This document shows positions 34,860 to 46,709 of a DNA stretch of 64,000 nucleotides, one piece after another. The stretch's first letter is position 1; each line of letters starts with the position of its first letter. The translations under genes were made by a program, and so were the position numbers. The stretch covers positions 2,861,501 through 2,925,500 of the forward strand of contig JANEZZ010001959.1 in the NCBI GenBank assembly GCA_026122225.1. The letters are read 5' to 3'. This stretch comes from Heloderma charlesbogerti (lineage: Eukaryota > Chordata > Lepidosauria > Squamata > Helodermatidae). The notes below the pieces were generated by a model that had not been told where the DNA came from, did no database searches, and saw nothing but the letters and a program-made list of their open reading frames with translations.

Positions 34860-36118
34860 TACCAGTTTAACTGCCATGGTTCTCGTCCCAGGGAATCCTG
34901 GGAATGGTCGTTTTGTTGAGAATTCTTTATTGGAGATCCTCACTACATTTCCCATGGTTTCTTGGCATAACTATTAGTCTGTTGTGTACATAAGCCAACA
35001 GATATTTCTAAGGGTTTTGAGCTTAAGAGCTGATTGTCTAAGTATTTGGCTTAAAATGTCTGTTGCTTTCAGAGCATACAGACATTAAAAAAATCTTTTT
35101 TTACAGAATAACTTGCATTAATGAAATATCTCTGACAGCCCTTAACAGGCAGCTTTAGATTGTAAGTGCCCAGAAGCAAAGATTATGAAGAAGGTACAAC
35201 AGAAAGCCCCAAACTGTAATTGTCATTTAGAAGCTAAGATGTCACGTAGAGTGGTATTGGGTCTGAAGGACAGAACTCTTGCTTTGTCATTTGCCTACTA
35301 GCATTATAATACTCTTGAGAAAATAGAAGTTAGTAGATGCATTATGGATTTATGTAAATTATTTGTCTCAATCTTGGAGCTGTAAGTGTAAATGCTCCTC
35401 CAGATGGGTAACACCGCCACTTCTTCCCCAATTCTGAGCAGGTGCATTTGAAATACCTACAGTTGTGGGTGAAGAATCTATTCTTTTAAAAAATAAATTC
35501 AGAGCCATTTTGGGGTCAAATTTAGCATTCTTCATTTAAGATAAACATCTAATATTGCATTATATATAAGGGACTAATCTTAAAATAACTAGCATCTCTG
35601 AGATTTATTAAAATATGAATTATTATTCTAGGAACATAGTCTATAATGGTAGTATAGAATGTGAAACTTTCTAGAGTGTACATACTGGGATCTATTCAAA
35701 GAAATACATGTAGGTTCCATCAGTACATCCATTGGTGGTGACTCCCATTCTATTCTATGTTTTAATCATTGCATAGGGAGCTCCCATTACTGACTACAGT
35801 TCACTGAGCTTCCACTTCCATAGACAGAACTGATGCTGACACATGAGAGTCTGGATCTTGCTCATTGACTGAAATGAGAGAAATGTTATAATATTACAGG
35901 GTTCTTTTTTCCTTTTAAATTCCACTTATAGTGAACCTTAAATAATCACTCTAACAGCGAACTCAGGTGGGGAGTGCCAACACAAAATGGAGCCAAAATA
36001 GGGCCGAGAGAGGTTATCTTTTAAAACAAAACAAACAACTAAGGGGACAACCCTGCCCAAGGCAGCCCAATGAGGACCAAGTAGCTCAGTAACTATGGTA
36101 GGCTAGTATCAGTTGGAG
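34860..36118. other. No gene recognised
   Basis: AT-rich sequence without a visible exon or clear repeat. Confidence 0.5.
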
Positions 36119-36126
36119 AAGAAAAC

Positions 36127-36612
36127 TAGGGCTGTGCAGCCCCCCATCTGCCTCGGGGCCTGCTTTGGAGTTTCCAGGGCAGGCTCAATTTGCTTCAGAC
36201 TGATTTCCCTCCCACATACTTTGGCCTCTGGAGCTGAAACGAGATTTGGATGGCTGAATCCTGCTCTCCCCCCATCACCCCCACTGTGCGAGCCCTGAGC
36301 TCCTTATCTGGGCCGTCAGGACATGCTCTGGCAGCCATCTTCCTGTTCTAGGGAGATTTAAAATGGCAACTCCCTGGAACAGGAAGATGGCTGCTGGCAC
36401 ACATCCCAAGGGCCCAGGTAAGGAGTGCAGGGCTGGGCAGTGACAATGTGGATGGGTTTCTAGATTGCTCTGAAGCACTGCTGAAGTGCTTCAGAGCAAC
36501 CCGACCTGCTTTGTGCCACTTCGTGCCCCCTCCACCTTACCTTTGAAGAGGCCTGAAGCGGCCCACTTCAGCTCAGAGTTTGGGCTTCATGCCAAAGTGG
36601 TGCACACCCCTA
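36127..36612. mobile_element. hAT-type element (TAGGGCTGTGCA subfamily)
   Basis: It begins TAGGGCTGTGCAG and ends GTGCACACCCCTA, with a perfect 8-bp duplication, AAGAAAAC, at 36119-36126 and 36613-36620. An inner inverted repeat centres near 36362, with CTTCCTGTTCTAGGGAG answered by CTCCCTGGAACAGGAAG. Donor-like motifs face outward at 36302-36310 (CCTTATCTG, minus) and 36415-36423 (CAGGTAAGG, plus). Confidence 0.88.
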
Positions 36613-36620
36613 AAGAAAAC

Positions 36621-37120
36621 TTGAAAACTTGTAGAGGAGATGGAATGGCTGGCTGGAGGATGACATGGCTGGCTGGCTGGAATTCTGAATGGAAGCACTC
36701 CAACAAGGAGGTGAGGATACGGTGCTGCAACATTTCATTGTTTCTGTTTTGTCTTGGTGTTGTGAACATATTCCTTGTAAGCTGAATTTTTGTTTCGCTT
36801 GCTGCTTGCCTTTCAGTTTTACTGACCCTTCTTGCATTTTATATATACTGTGAAAACTCTGGGAAAATTGGTCCCGTCTCCTTTCACTTTTGCAGTAACA
36901 CATTTATGTATGCTCATTCATAATCTTGATGATGCAAGTCCACAACAGATTTTGGTATGATTCCAGTCCTTCCAGTGTATGTTGCTTCCTGGCTCTCTTC
37001 ACCATGGGTATATGAATGATGTAATAGTCAGGTTGGAATGGAAACAAGGGAATAATATCACACACACAGAGAGGCACAGACACATGGCTCCCAGGAAAGA
37101 ATTCCACTACACTTTATTAT
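36621..37120. other. No gene recognised
   Basis: Unclassified sequence with short ambiguous frames. Confidence 0.5.
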
Positions 37121-37128
37121 ATCTGGAC

Positions 37129-37899
37129 TAGGGATGTATGGATTCCCCACTGTCCGTTCTCGTGGGGAAACCGTGTGGGGGGCAGGCAATCCATTCTGCC
37201 CCCCAGAATCCTTGCAGAGCGGCTCCACTCTGCGAGGATTCCACAGAGCCAAGGGCCTCCTCGTTTTGCCATCCGCATGCCCTGGATTCCCCCGGGTTTT
37301 TTTGGCTCCCCAAACGTACGTAAATAATTCCATAAGTACCACTGAAAAATTCTTTTCACGTGCCTGCCGTCAGTCTCTGTAAGCCTATTTATTTTCATAA
37401 AAAGGGTAAAGCCCTTCGCGGGGATTCCCCACGTAAGTTCCGGTCACCTGACCTCACCGGACCTGTCCTGACCTCACCTCACCTGACCTCACCAGACCTG
37501 TCCTGTCCTGACCTGACCTCACCTCACCTGACCTCACCTCACTTGACCTCACCTCACTTGACCTCACCTCACCTCCAGAGACAATAAAGAGAAAAGATGG
37601 AGGATTTCCATGGACTTCAAGACTCAGCCCCAGCGAAAGAAAGCCTCGGGTCACAGGGAAAATGCCTTGTAAAAAGGGTAAAGCCGTTCGCGTTCTTCTT
37701 CCTCCATTTTCAATTTACGGATTTCTTTTTGTAATTATTTTTGTAAAATTTGCTATTTGGTGGACAAAAAAAAAGAAGAGTCCATGTGAGCTCCGGTCTG
37801 GGTCGACCGGGCCATCCCGTTCCGAGGAGGATTCTGCGGACTGGATTTGTCAGAATTCGATCCCATTTAAAATTCTGGCAGAATTCTCTGACATCCCTA
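37129..37899. mobile_element. hAT-type element with internal minisatellite
   Basis: It starts TAGGGATGTATGG and ends TCTCTGACATCCCTA, with a perfect 8-bp duplication, ATCTGGAC, at 37121-37128 and 37900-37907. The interior holds a CCTGACCTCACCT-type minisatellite (37447-37575). A direct repeat, AAAAAGGGTAAAGCC plus TTCGCG after one variable base, lies at about 37400 and 37672. The palindromic modules of the other members are absent. Confidence 0.88.
37447..37575. repeat. CCTGACCTCACCT minisatellite
   Basis: A degenerate tandem array of units such as GACCTCACCTCAC and GACCTGTCCT inside the hAT-type element. Confidence 0.9.
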
Positions 37900-37907
37900 A
37901 TCTGGAC

Positions 37908-39222
37908 AGAAACTAGACCTTGCCTGCATATGCAGATGGGTGAGCTATAGAATGGACTGCACCACTTCATAAGGCAGGTGAGGGGGGAGGGCAGCAGTGT
38001 CCAGTTATTTTCTCAGGCCTCTGTGCAAACTTGTAACTTGTATGGCAAATGCCTTCTTGACTGCAGTGTACCTTCTGTAGAGTACTGCAAAGGCTAGTTC
38101 CACCCCTGCTGCCAGTGCATGCACTGGCCATGTCCCCCACTAGCTGCTTGATTGGCAAGTGTGAGAAGGGGCCCTGTGGCTATGCACATGCCAGTGAACC
38201 AGTTCCATGCAAAGGAGATCTTGGGCCAATGCAAATCTACCCTCCTGTGGAGGAGCTCTACATGTATCCATTGGTAGGGCCCCTTCTCATGCTCATGGAG
38301 CATGCAACTGGCACATGGTTTAATGAAAGCATCTTTTTTGTTCTCAGAAAGCTACTGTGGGGGAGAGGACTGTGATTGTGGCATGGTAGAGGGGGAGTCT
38401 AGCTCATTGCCCCCATGCCTCGGCTCCAATCCACCCCCCCCCAAGCTGCTATTAGCCGCAGAGTTAAAAACTCTTACGTCCATAAAGTTCCCCCTTGATG
38501 GCTTTGGGAGGAAGGCAATTTAAGTTGGGGAAAGGCCCAGTGCAAGGTCTCTTGCCACAGAAGCGAGCGAGAAGACGCAGTCCTGCCACAACCCTCTTCC
38601 CCGTGCTGTGCCTCCTTACCCTTAAATTTGCCACTTCCACCACATCCACTTTATGGAGAGCTGCACAGCTGGAAGAAGCGGTTGCAGGGCTCTCGCAGGA
38701 ATTTGCCGGGGTCTTGTGGGAGCTCACACGTAGTCGCAAGACCTCAATGATCTCTTGCGAGAGCTCCCCCACAGGTGTATACGATGAGGGAAGGAGAGGG
38801 CACATGAGGGAAGGAGAGGGTGCACGGCTGTGCTACAGAGCTCCACTGGTTGCTCTCTCGCTGCAGCAAATGCCATGATCAGAGAGCAGTTGGTGGGGCT
38901 CTCCAGAACACCAGCAGGAGGCTGCAATGGCGAGCCCTCCTGGCAGTGGCAGGGGAGCAGGCGGGGAAGTGGAGTGGAGCAGTGCAATTCACTGCTTCTC
39001 CTGCTCTGCTGCCTGATGCAGGCACCTCACCCTGCTTTATGGGCTGTCTGACCCTGGCCAGGGGACGCACATGGGGCCAGAGCTAGGATCCCCCTCCTGT
39101 GTCATGGCCCCAATCAGAAATGCCTCACAAAGCCTCTTTTTGAGAAGGAAAAAGACATCAGGAGCTCCAAATATGAAGCCCCCAGAGCACATCTCTAGTC
39201 TGACTTTGAGTGACATATCAGG
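37908..39222. other. GC-richer sequence, no gene recognised
   Basis: Many overlapping short frames exist on both strands but none matches a known domain. A small direct duplication of GAGGGAAGGAGAGGG lies at about 38786-38820. Confidence 0.45.
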
Positions 39223-39224
39223 AT

Positions 39225-39365
39225 GTCCCTGGTTTCAGTTTCGTCATTGACATGAACTGATGAGGCAACTTTAGGCAAGTCACAATCACACTTAGCCCTC
39301 CACCTGCAGTATGGGAGTAACAATACTGCCCATTTTTACAGGGTTGTTATACAGGGTTTACGAGG
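39225..39365 (+). mobile_element. MIR-like SINE remnant
   Basis: It carries TAGGCAAGTCACAATCACAC, then a phrase like 'tatgggagtaacaatactgc' and 'cagggttgtta', matching the 3' half of MIR-type SINEs. Confidence 0.55.
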
Positions 39366-39377
39366 TTGCTGCACTTA

Positions 39378-39827
39378 GGGAGCAATCCTGTGGCTGCTAG
39401 TCAGTGGCTACACGGCCATAGGATATGTGGTTTTCCAGGTACCAACCTCACAGCCCATGTTCTGAAGTCGGTTTCTGGAGAATCGACCTCCCCCCTCTCC
39501 CTGCACTGCCTCACAGGCAGTGTGGAATAGCCCCGCGCTCCCCGCTCCAAAGAGGCGTGCGGAGCAGCTGAAACAGGGCATTCCGGGGAGTGTTCTGGGG
39601 CAGGGAAAGTGGAAATGCTGGTACGACACATCCTATGTGTCATCTGGCAGCCTCCTCCCCTGCTCCGCCATCCCATGGCTAGACAGCTGAAATCAGCAGC
39701 CTAGCTGCAAATGCAGGGCAGGAGAAGTGCAGAGGAAACAATCCCCTCTGTGCTTCTCCTGCCCTGCATTGGCTAGGTGGTCACCTCTGATTTCAGAGGC
39801 AGCCACCTATCCCCATAGGATTGCCCC
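39378..39827. mobile_element. TA-flanked inverted-repeat element
   Basis: Terminal GGGAGCAATCCTGTGG is answered by CCATAGGATTGCCCC, flanked by TA at 39376-39377 and 39828-39829. The interior is GC-rich and non-coding. Confidence 0.65.
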
Positions 39828-39829
39828 TA

Positions 39830-40916
39830 AAGGCTCTCAAACTCTTGTCCCAGAGAATCCCATCTAATCCCCTCTCTGATGGCCTTCTGCTAGCATGGAA
39901 AGTCCTTCCCTTTTTAGGCAAGCCTTTGGTCTGCTGAGGGATTATTTGCCTGCTACTGTTCGGCAGTTTTGGGTTTTTTGGCTGTGGTTTTTAATTGCTC
40001 CTTCTGTACATTTTTGGGTGTTTTTTTTTTTTTTTTGCATATTGCAATTTTATATTTTATTGTTGTTAGCCACCATAGACACCTAAGGCAGGCTAAAAAA
40101 ATTGAGTAATAACTGAACATTGCATAAAGATTACCGGAGTTAATGTGGGTTAGATGAGTTGAAACTGTGGTAATTGGAGTGTCTGTTTAAAAAATGGTAA
40201 GCTGATGGAACAGGACACCAACTCTGTTATAATGTTACCTGACTTGCTATCTGGGAGAAGGCCAGCTGGAAAACTCATCAATAAATCCTTTTGTTAATTT
40301 GTGTAATATTGCCCTCATGGTTTCTAATTGCACTGACTGGGTACAGCAGCAAGTCCATTACCGGCAACAGTTTAAAGGCAGCATATCTCACTGACATACC
40401 TTTGGGATCATTCCACAGAACTCGCATGACCTGTGGGGTGTCAATTTGTAGGTGTAACTTACATTCTTTCTTATAGTGTTCATCTTTCATTATGTGAAGG
40501 ACTTTTTCTCCTGTATCACTAGCATCCAGTATTGCTCTGGGCCATGAGGTGGTACTTTAGCTGTAGAGCATACATCCACACAAAATGTGTGACAAATTGC
40601 AATGACAGGGTTTTCTTACTTGCTGGCTCAAGATGGAGAAAGGGAAATGTTGACTAGGCAAACCTTGAGGACATTTTTAGAAGAGCAACTTTTAACATGA
40701 CTTGAAGTGTATTTCCTAAGACTCTTTATTTCTCCCCCTTTCCCATTCGATTCCATCAATAATATTCTGGTGGGTATATAACAGAAAATTAAATGTCACC
40801 TAAATATAAACAGGCATAGAAAGCTTTCTCTCACTTTCTACTCAAGTATTCATTGGTTTCCCACAAAATTACACTAAATACACAAATGTCTGCTTGTATA
40901 TAAGTTTATAATACAT
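39830..40916. other. No gene recognised
   Basis: AT-rich sequence with a T-run at 40020-40036. Confidence 0.5.
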
Positions 40917-40918
40917 TA

Positions 40919-42055
40919 TGGGCAGTATCCAATGCTGCCGCTCTGCTTAAGCCATTGACAGTGCTCTACCACAAGCAACCTCAAGCAAAACAGCAATACT
41001 GGTGCATTGCGTTTTCTGGGAAAACTCATTGTGCCAGCATACTCTATTGGCATTGCATCAGAGCAGAGGTCTCCAATATGGCACCTGTGGATGCCACTGT
41101 GCTGCAAGGCTAGGCTGAGGCACTGCCAAGCTATTTTCCCTCTCTGCAAGTGAATGGAGCGATTCCTCCATTCAGTTGCATGAGGGGGCAGCCCTCCCTG
41201 CTGAAAAATGGCTGATGGGGTGTGTGAAATCCACCTCCTGCCAAGGACCCTTGGGGAAACAGGGTCCTTGGTGGGATGGCCTTCATCCCCACCCCCAGCC
41301 AGTTTTTGGTAAGGGGGCTTTCCCTCTTGCTATTATAGCCAATGGAGCAAATTCATCGATTGGCTTTAATAGAGAGGGAAAAAGACCCCTTGCCAAAAAA
41401 TAGTTTGAAGGGGGTGATGTTTACTCCCACAAAGGACCCATGGGGCAACAGTGTCCTTGCCAGGGAATGACCTTCAACCCCCCTCCCGCCCGCCGCCCCA
41501 GCCAAGTTTCAGGAGGGGAGCTTTTTCTTGCATCATACAAATGGATGGAGAAATTGCTCCATTAACTTGCATGGGGAGGGGGAAAGGGGGGGAGAGAGAG
41601 AGAGAGAGAGAGAGAAAGAAAGAAAGAAAGAAGAGGGACCAGAGAAAGTGTGTGTGTGTGGGGAGAGAAAGAGGGACCATACAAGAAAGAAAGGCCAGCA
41701 AGATGGATGGAAGAAAGGAAACAAAGAGGAGCCAGAGAAACAGAGAGAGGAGAGAGGGAGAAAGGAGAGGGAGAGAGACAGAGACAGAGACAGAGACAGA
41801 GAAGTCAGTGTGAGTAGCACCCACACACCGTGCATGTTCATCTACACACATAAACACAGATAAGGCTAGATGCCCAACATTTTTGTGGTTGCCCCTGTAA
41901 CCCCGTATAGCAGCTACTTTGTACTGATGCCCAGGGCAGCTTTTCAATGCCAAATGTGCCCATGGGCCTAAATGCTTGGAGCCCCCTCCACTAGAGTTGC
42001 TTATGCTAGTGCTATGTCAGTGGCATAAATGGAACGGCAGCATCGGATACCACCC
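40919..42055. mobile_element. TA-flanked inverted-repeat element with inner repeats
   Basis: The left end TGGGCAGTATCCAATGCTGC is answered by GCAGCATCGGATACCACCC on the right, with TA on each side. The interior carries imperfect repeats of 'aaggacccttggggaaacag' type (about 41240, 41430) and GA-rich simple repeats (41590-41800), probably later insertions. No transposase is evident. Confidence 0.65.
41590..41805. repeat. GA-rich simple-sequence tract
   Basis: It contains an (AG)n run, (AAAG)n, a short (TG)n and (GACAGA)n. The long open frames here are artefacts of composition. Confidence 0.9.
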
Positions 42056-42057
42056 TA

Positions 42058-42478
42058 TATATTTTATAACAATTCTCAATTACCTTATTCCTTCCCCTGA
42101 CAACCACTCCTATAGGCATGTTAGGTAGTTATAGCATGTTTGCAGTCTAGCTTAGTACAAAGCCCATTTTCTAAAGCCATCATCACTAGCCTGATCAAAT
42201 CTATTTCTGGCCTGGCAGTTGGGCCCAGGAGGTATTATTATACAACTTATTGCATGTTTTCTGTTTTCTTTTGCCTTCTTTTCTTTCCTTCCTTTTCTCC
42301 TGGGAGACTTCTGGGAATATAAAGGAGCACAATCAACGTTAATTGCTTCTTCATGTAGTTCAAGAGACAAAGCATGATGGACCAAGCATAATGCACACCA
42401 GTTCACCAAGATCTAATCAGTGTTGAATGGATCATGTTTATGGCCTTTTTGAGCTGGAAGAGGTGCCAAAAATGTGTG
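42058..42478. other. No gene recognised
   Basis: Unclassified sequence. Confidence 0.5.
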
Positions 42479-42479
42479 A

Positions 42480-42775
42480 CCAAAATGATCAAGAGGCAAG
42501 AACAACTCTCTTATGAGGAAAGCTTACAACATTTGTGGCTCTTTAGCCTAGAAAAAAAGGCAAATAAGTTGGGGACATGACAGAGGTGTATAAAATTATA
42601 CACGGTGTGGATAAAGTGGATAGGGAGAAGTTTTTCTCCTGGGATCATCCAGTGAAGCTGAATGGATGGAGATTCAGGAGATATAAAAGGAATTACTGCA
42701 CAGAGAGAAAACGATGGGATTTGCTACCTCAAGATGTAATGATGGCTGTTGATTTGGATGGCTTTAAAGTCAGGT
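42480..42775 (+). mobile_element. CR1 fragment (C-terminal coding part)
   Basis: It matches the C-terminal coding region of CR1 (MTEVYKIIHGVDKVDREKFF is readable near 42577). It ends abruptly where an oppositely oriented CR1 piece begins. Confidence 0.75.
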
Positions 42776-42965
42776 GCCCCAAGGGGAAGTCCACAAGCAG
42801 GGCATGAGTGAAACAGAACCCACTCACCCTATCTATGTTCCTCAGCAACTGGTATTCAGAGGCAGACTGCCTCTGATACTGGAGGTAATATATAGCCATC
42901 ATGTCTGGTAGCCACTGATAGCCTTGTCTTCCATGAATTGGTCTAACCCTCTTTAAAGCTTTTTA
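42776..42965 (-). mobile_element. CR1 fragment (3' UTR), inverted
   Basis: Reverse-orientation CR1 3' UTR ('gcctctgatactggaggta', 'ccatgaattggtctaaccct') directly abuts the plus-strand CR1 piece. The last 3' bases of the element are missing. Confidence 0.75.
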
Positions 42966-43014
42966 CAAGGTCACCCCACTGATAACAATGAACAGTGTTT
43001 GGGTGGATTTATGT

Positions 43015-44830
43015 ATTTGTTTGTTACATTTCTGTACTGTCCAATAGCTCTCTGGGCAGTTCACAAGAATTAAAAACCATAAAACACAGGACAACGAAAT
43101 ACTTTATAAAAATTGAAAAGTTTAAAACTACAGTTTAAAAATAAAAATCATAACTAAATAGAACCTAGCTGCAGTGCAAAGATTTAAAATACAAAATCAG
43201 ATTTAAAACAGAAAATGAAAAACTAAAATGCCTGGGGAGACGGAAAGGTCTTCACCTGACATTAAAAAGAGCCCAGTGTAGGCACCAGTCAATCCTCTCT
43301 GAGAAGGTCATTCACAACCAGGGTGCCACAGCAGAAAACAAAAGGCCCTCTTTTTAGTAGCCACTCACCTCACTTTCTTTTGTTAGGGCTCATGGAGAAG
43401 GGCTGCTGAAGCTGATCTTAGGGTCCAGGCAGGTGTATATTGCGGGACATGATCCTTCAGGTAACCTGGCCCCAAACCATTTAGGGCTTTGAATGTCAAC
43501 ACCAGCATTTTGAATTGGGTCCAGACATGGCCTGGCAGCCAGTGCAGATGGAAAAGTACTGGAAAAGTAATATCACATTGGCCAGTCCCTGTAAAAATTA
43601 TCGCTGCCCGATTTTGGAACAGCTGAGCTTTCTGGACCATTTTCCAAGGCAGCCCCATGTATACACATTGCAGTAATCCATACAAGAGGTTATCAGAGCA
43701 TGAATAACTGTAGCTAGGGTATCCCTGTCCAGATGATGTTGGTATATCAGCCTAAACTGATAAAAAGTGCTCCATGCCACTAAGCCCACCTGTGCTTTGA
43801 GTGACAGTTTTGGATCCAAGAGCACCCCTAAACTATGAACCTGATCCTTTAAGGGGAGTGCAATACTCTCCAGAACAGATTGAATATCACTTAGCCAGGC
43901 AGACAAACCACCCACTAACAGTATCTCTGCCTTGTCTGGATTGAGTCTCAGTTTATTGGCCCTCATCCAGTCCATTACCACACCCAGGCACTGGTTCAGA
44001 ACACCACTGCCTCACCTGGATTTGATGAAAAGGAGAGATAGAGCTGGGTGTCATTTGCATATTGGTGACACCTCAGTCCAGATCTCTGGATAATCTCCCT
44101 CAGCAGTTTCATGTAGATGTTGTACAGCTTGAGGGATAAAATAGAGCCCTGTGGCTCCATGGCATAACTCCCAAGGGACAGAGCACTACTCCCCCAGCAC
44201 CACCTTCTGGATTGGCCATCCAAGTAGGAGTGGAACTACTGCAGGGCAGTACCTCCAGTTCCCTGCCCAGATAGCCTTTCCAGAAGGGTACCATGGTCAA
44301 TGGTATAGAAAACCACTGAGAAGTCCAAGAAAATCAATAGGGTCATACTTCCCCTGTCCCTCTCCTGGCAAAAATCATCCCACAGGGTGACCAAGGCAGT
44401 TTCCATTGCAAAACCAGGCCTGAAGCCCAATTGAAATGGATCTAGAAAATCCATTTCATTCAAGAGTTGTCCGGCAACCACCCACTCAAGCACCTTGCGC
44501 AGGAAGGGGATATTAGGAATTGGCCTAATTTTTAACATCTTCTGGGTCCAAGTTAGGCTTTTTCAGGAGTGGCCTAATAACTGCCTCCTTTAAAGGAGGA
44601 GTTGATAACCTCCTGGACCCAGCTGGACATCCCCTCCCTATTAGATGTAATAAACCATGATGAGCAAGGGACAAGGCAAGGGTCAAGCACACAGGTGGTT
44701 GACTGGACTTGGTTAAGAACCTTGTCCACATCCTCAGGCCTCAACAACTGAAACTCATCCAATGAAATTGAACCAGATGGTGCTCTGAATTAGTTAGGCC
44801 AGCTCCAGGACTAGTGTAGCTGTTGGGCCC
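43015..44830 (-). pseudogene. L2 LINE, 5'-truncated, degraded
   Basis: On the minus strand, L2 reverse-transcriptase pieces appear in order: FLDPFQLGFRPGFAMETALV (about 44440), then a YANDTQLYLSF motif (about 44050) where an active enzyme would have YADD. MRANKLRLNPDKAEILLVGG follows (about 43930), then LDRDTLATVIHALITSCMDY (about 43690). Next come TFKALNGLGPGYLKDHV (about 43470) and the tail near 43020-43080. Frameshifts and the altered catalytic motif show the copy is dead. Confidence 0.9.
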
Positions 44831-44850
44831 AAATTTGCCCCTTTCTGGCA

Positions 44851-45020
44851 AATCATAGAATCATAGGGTTGGAAGGGGCCTACAAGACCATCGAGTCCAA
44901 CACCCTGCTCAATGCAGGAAGCCTGATTCCCAGGAGGTCTCCCATCCAAGGACTAACCAGGGCTGACCCTGCTTAGCGTCTGGTCTGAGATCAGATGAGA
45001 TCGGGTGCATCCAGACCTTT
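44851..45020 (-). mobile_element. 5S rRNA-headed SINE with CR1-like tail
   Basis: Read on the minus strand, about 95 bases resemble 5S rRNA, including the internal promoter words GCTAAGCAGGGTC and TGGATGGGAGACC. The next 70 bases resemble a CR1 3' end: TTGGACTCGATGGTCTTGTA, then CCTTCCAACCCTATGATTCT. A second copy is at 53839-54003. It is transcribable in principle by RNA polymerase III and probably moved with CR1 enzymes. Confidence 0.85.
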
Positions 45021-45021
45021 G

Positions 45022-45501
45022 GAACAGCTTTGGATCCAGCAGATCCAGACTGTCTCATCCCCACCGCTGCCCCCCTCATGGAATGCCCCATTTCAGAATG
45101 TTCCATCTGCTACCAGTGGCATCAGCTTTCCACCTGGCTGGGCGTAACAGTCTCTCCCTATCAGCAGTGCTCCTCTTCGCTGGCAGAGGCCAGTGGAGAA
45201 GCACCAACACACCATCCTGTCCCTCTTCAGCCATCAACACTGGGTAGGCCTGTGTGTGTTAAGACTTACAGATCTGCAAGCACAATTTTACTTGCTTATC
45301 TTGACCTGGAAATAAACTAAGCTATTTTGAGGTGGTGGTGGTGGGGAATCACTAATAGCTTGGCTTATTTTCCAAGTCAAAAAAGCAAAGCTGAATTCAC
45401 CCTACCTGTTCCTTCTCTTGGTAGCACAAGTCCTTGATCAGTCAGGGTTCATGACTCCTCCAAGCCCCCAGATCCTGGGCTGCAACAAAAGAACAACCAT
45501 G
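45022..45501. other. No gene recognised
   Basis: Unclassified sequence. Confidence 0.5.
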
Positions 45502-45503
45502 TA

Positions 45504-45899
45504 GGGTGGTCATGTGTCCTTGTTTACAGAGGACCATACTCTGTTTGAAGAGTTGTTCTTTCCAATCCCGTATATATCCATCTCTTTGTAGCAAAACAGC
45601 CACTCCAATCTGCTTCCAGGATCCCAGCATGCACATGGAGCTCTATACAAGCAGGAACTCTTCCCCATTCATGGAAGATATGCATGTGGTAAAGATAAAG
45701 AACCATAAGAACTGTCGCCCATCAACAGTTAGCAGCTGGACTGCATGCTGAACAGCCAGGCGCACAGATCACCTGGTCACAGGCTTCCATACTACGGTGA
45801 GATGAACATTTGCACAGTAGCATATGCAAATGTTATACAAATCATTGCCCTCTTTTAGATGATGCATTTCCTCTTTTGGTGATTCATAAGTGGCCAACT
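45504..45899. mobile_element. TA-flanked DNA element (TAGGGTGGCCA family)
   Basis: It begins GGGTGGTCATGTGTCCTTGT and ends AAGTGGCCAACT, flanked by TA. It shares 'cacctggtcacaggc' and 'gatgcatttcctcttttgg' with the copies at 61.9 and 62.7 kb. About 130 bases inside (45570-45700) are instead shared, inverted, with 46500-46645. Confidence 0.7.
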
Positions 45900-45901
45900 T
45901 A

Positions 45902-46498
45902 CCTGCATAGCCAAGGAGCTCTTGGCCAGGCAGATGCTGTGAAACAAAGGGGAGTTCAGCTCACCTTTCTGTTCAGTGGACTTTTAGACCACCAGAGGGT
46001 TTGCCTATCACTAGTACATGTAGACTGTGGGAGTAACAGACAGAATACCAGGAAATATATTTAGCTTTAAATGTATTATTAGATTTGATGTAAATTATTC
46101 AGAATCCATTAAAGTGTTCTATTACATTGAAATTTGATTGCTTAGGAGTCTAAAGGATTTTGATTTTGACTTTTGCTGAGGTGTTCTTTCTGCATAATCC
46201 TTTGTAAGGCAGCATTAGCTCAAAGAATTAAGTCTAGGTTATTATCTTTAATGTCAATGGTAAAATATTGATTTTTGAATCGTAAAACCTATCCATAAAC
46301 TTGGTTTCAGAAGAGCAATGTGAAAGGGCTGCCCTGGAGAATGTAAAATATTTGCTATATTTAGAAGTATGAAAAAGTAAAGACATATTGAAATGAAGGC
46401 CCGTCCTAAGGATAACAAGAATAGGGCTAACAGGCTGGCCCAAAGCTCTCTGGGGCTCCAGTGAACACATGGTGCTCTTATGAACAACGTCGCTGATC
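45902..46498. other. AT-rich sequence, no gene recognised
   Basis: Nothing recognisable. Confidence 0.5.
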
Positions 46499-46499
46499 A

Positions 46500-46645
46500 C
46501 TTTAGAGTTGGGGAATACTACATACGTATCTTCTATGAACAGGGAAGAGCTCCTGCTTGTATAGAGCTCCATGTGCACAAGGGGATCCTGAAAGCACATT
46601 TGAGTAGCTGTTTTGCTACAAAGATATTGAGATATACATCTGCTA
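46500..46645 (-). repeat. Inverted copy of the segment at 45570-45700
   Basis: The phrase CCTGCTTGTATAGAGCTCCA here is the reverse complement of TGGAGCTCTATACAAGCAGG near 45635. Further matches occur on both sides ('gtagctgttttgctacaaag'). Confidence 0.8.
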
Positions 46646-46709
46646 CAGCTGTCAGGCTCATAAAATTAGATGCAAATGATAATGCTGAATTTTCAGTATG
46701 GCTCTTGGC

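Noticed and set aside
41451..41953. Overlapping frames of 100-160 residues on both strands
   Set aside because: Composition artefact of the GA-rich simple-sequence tract.
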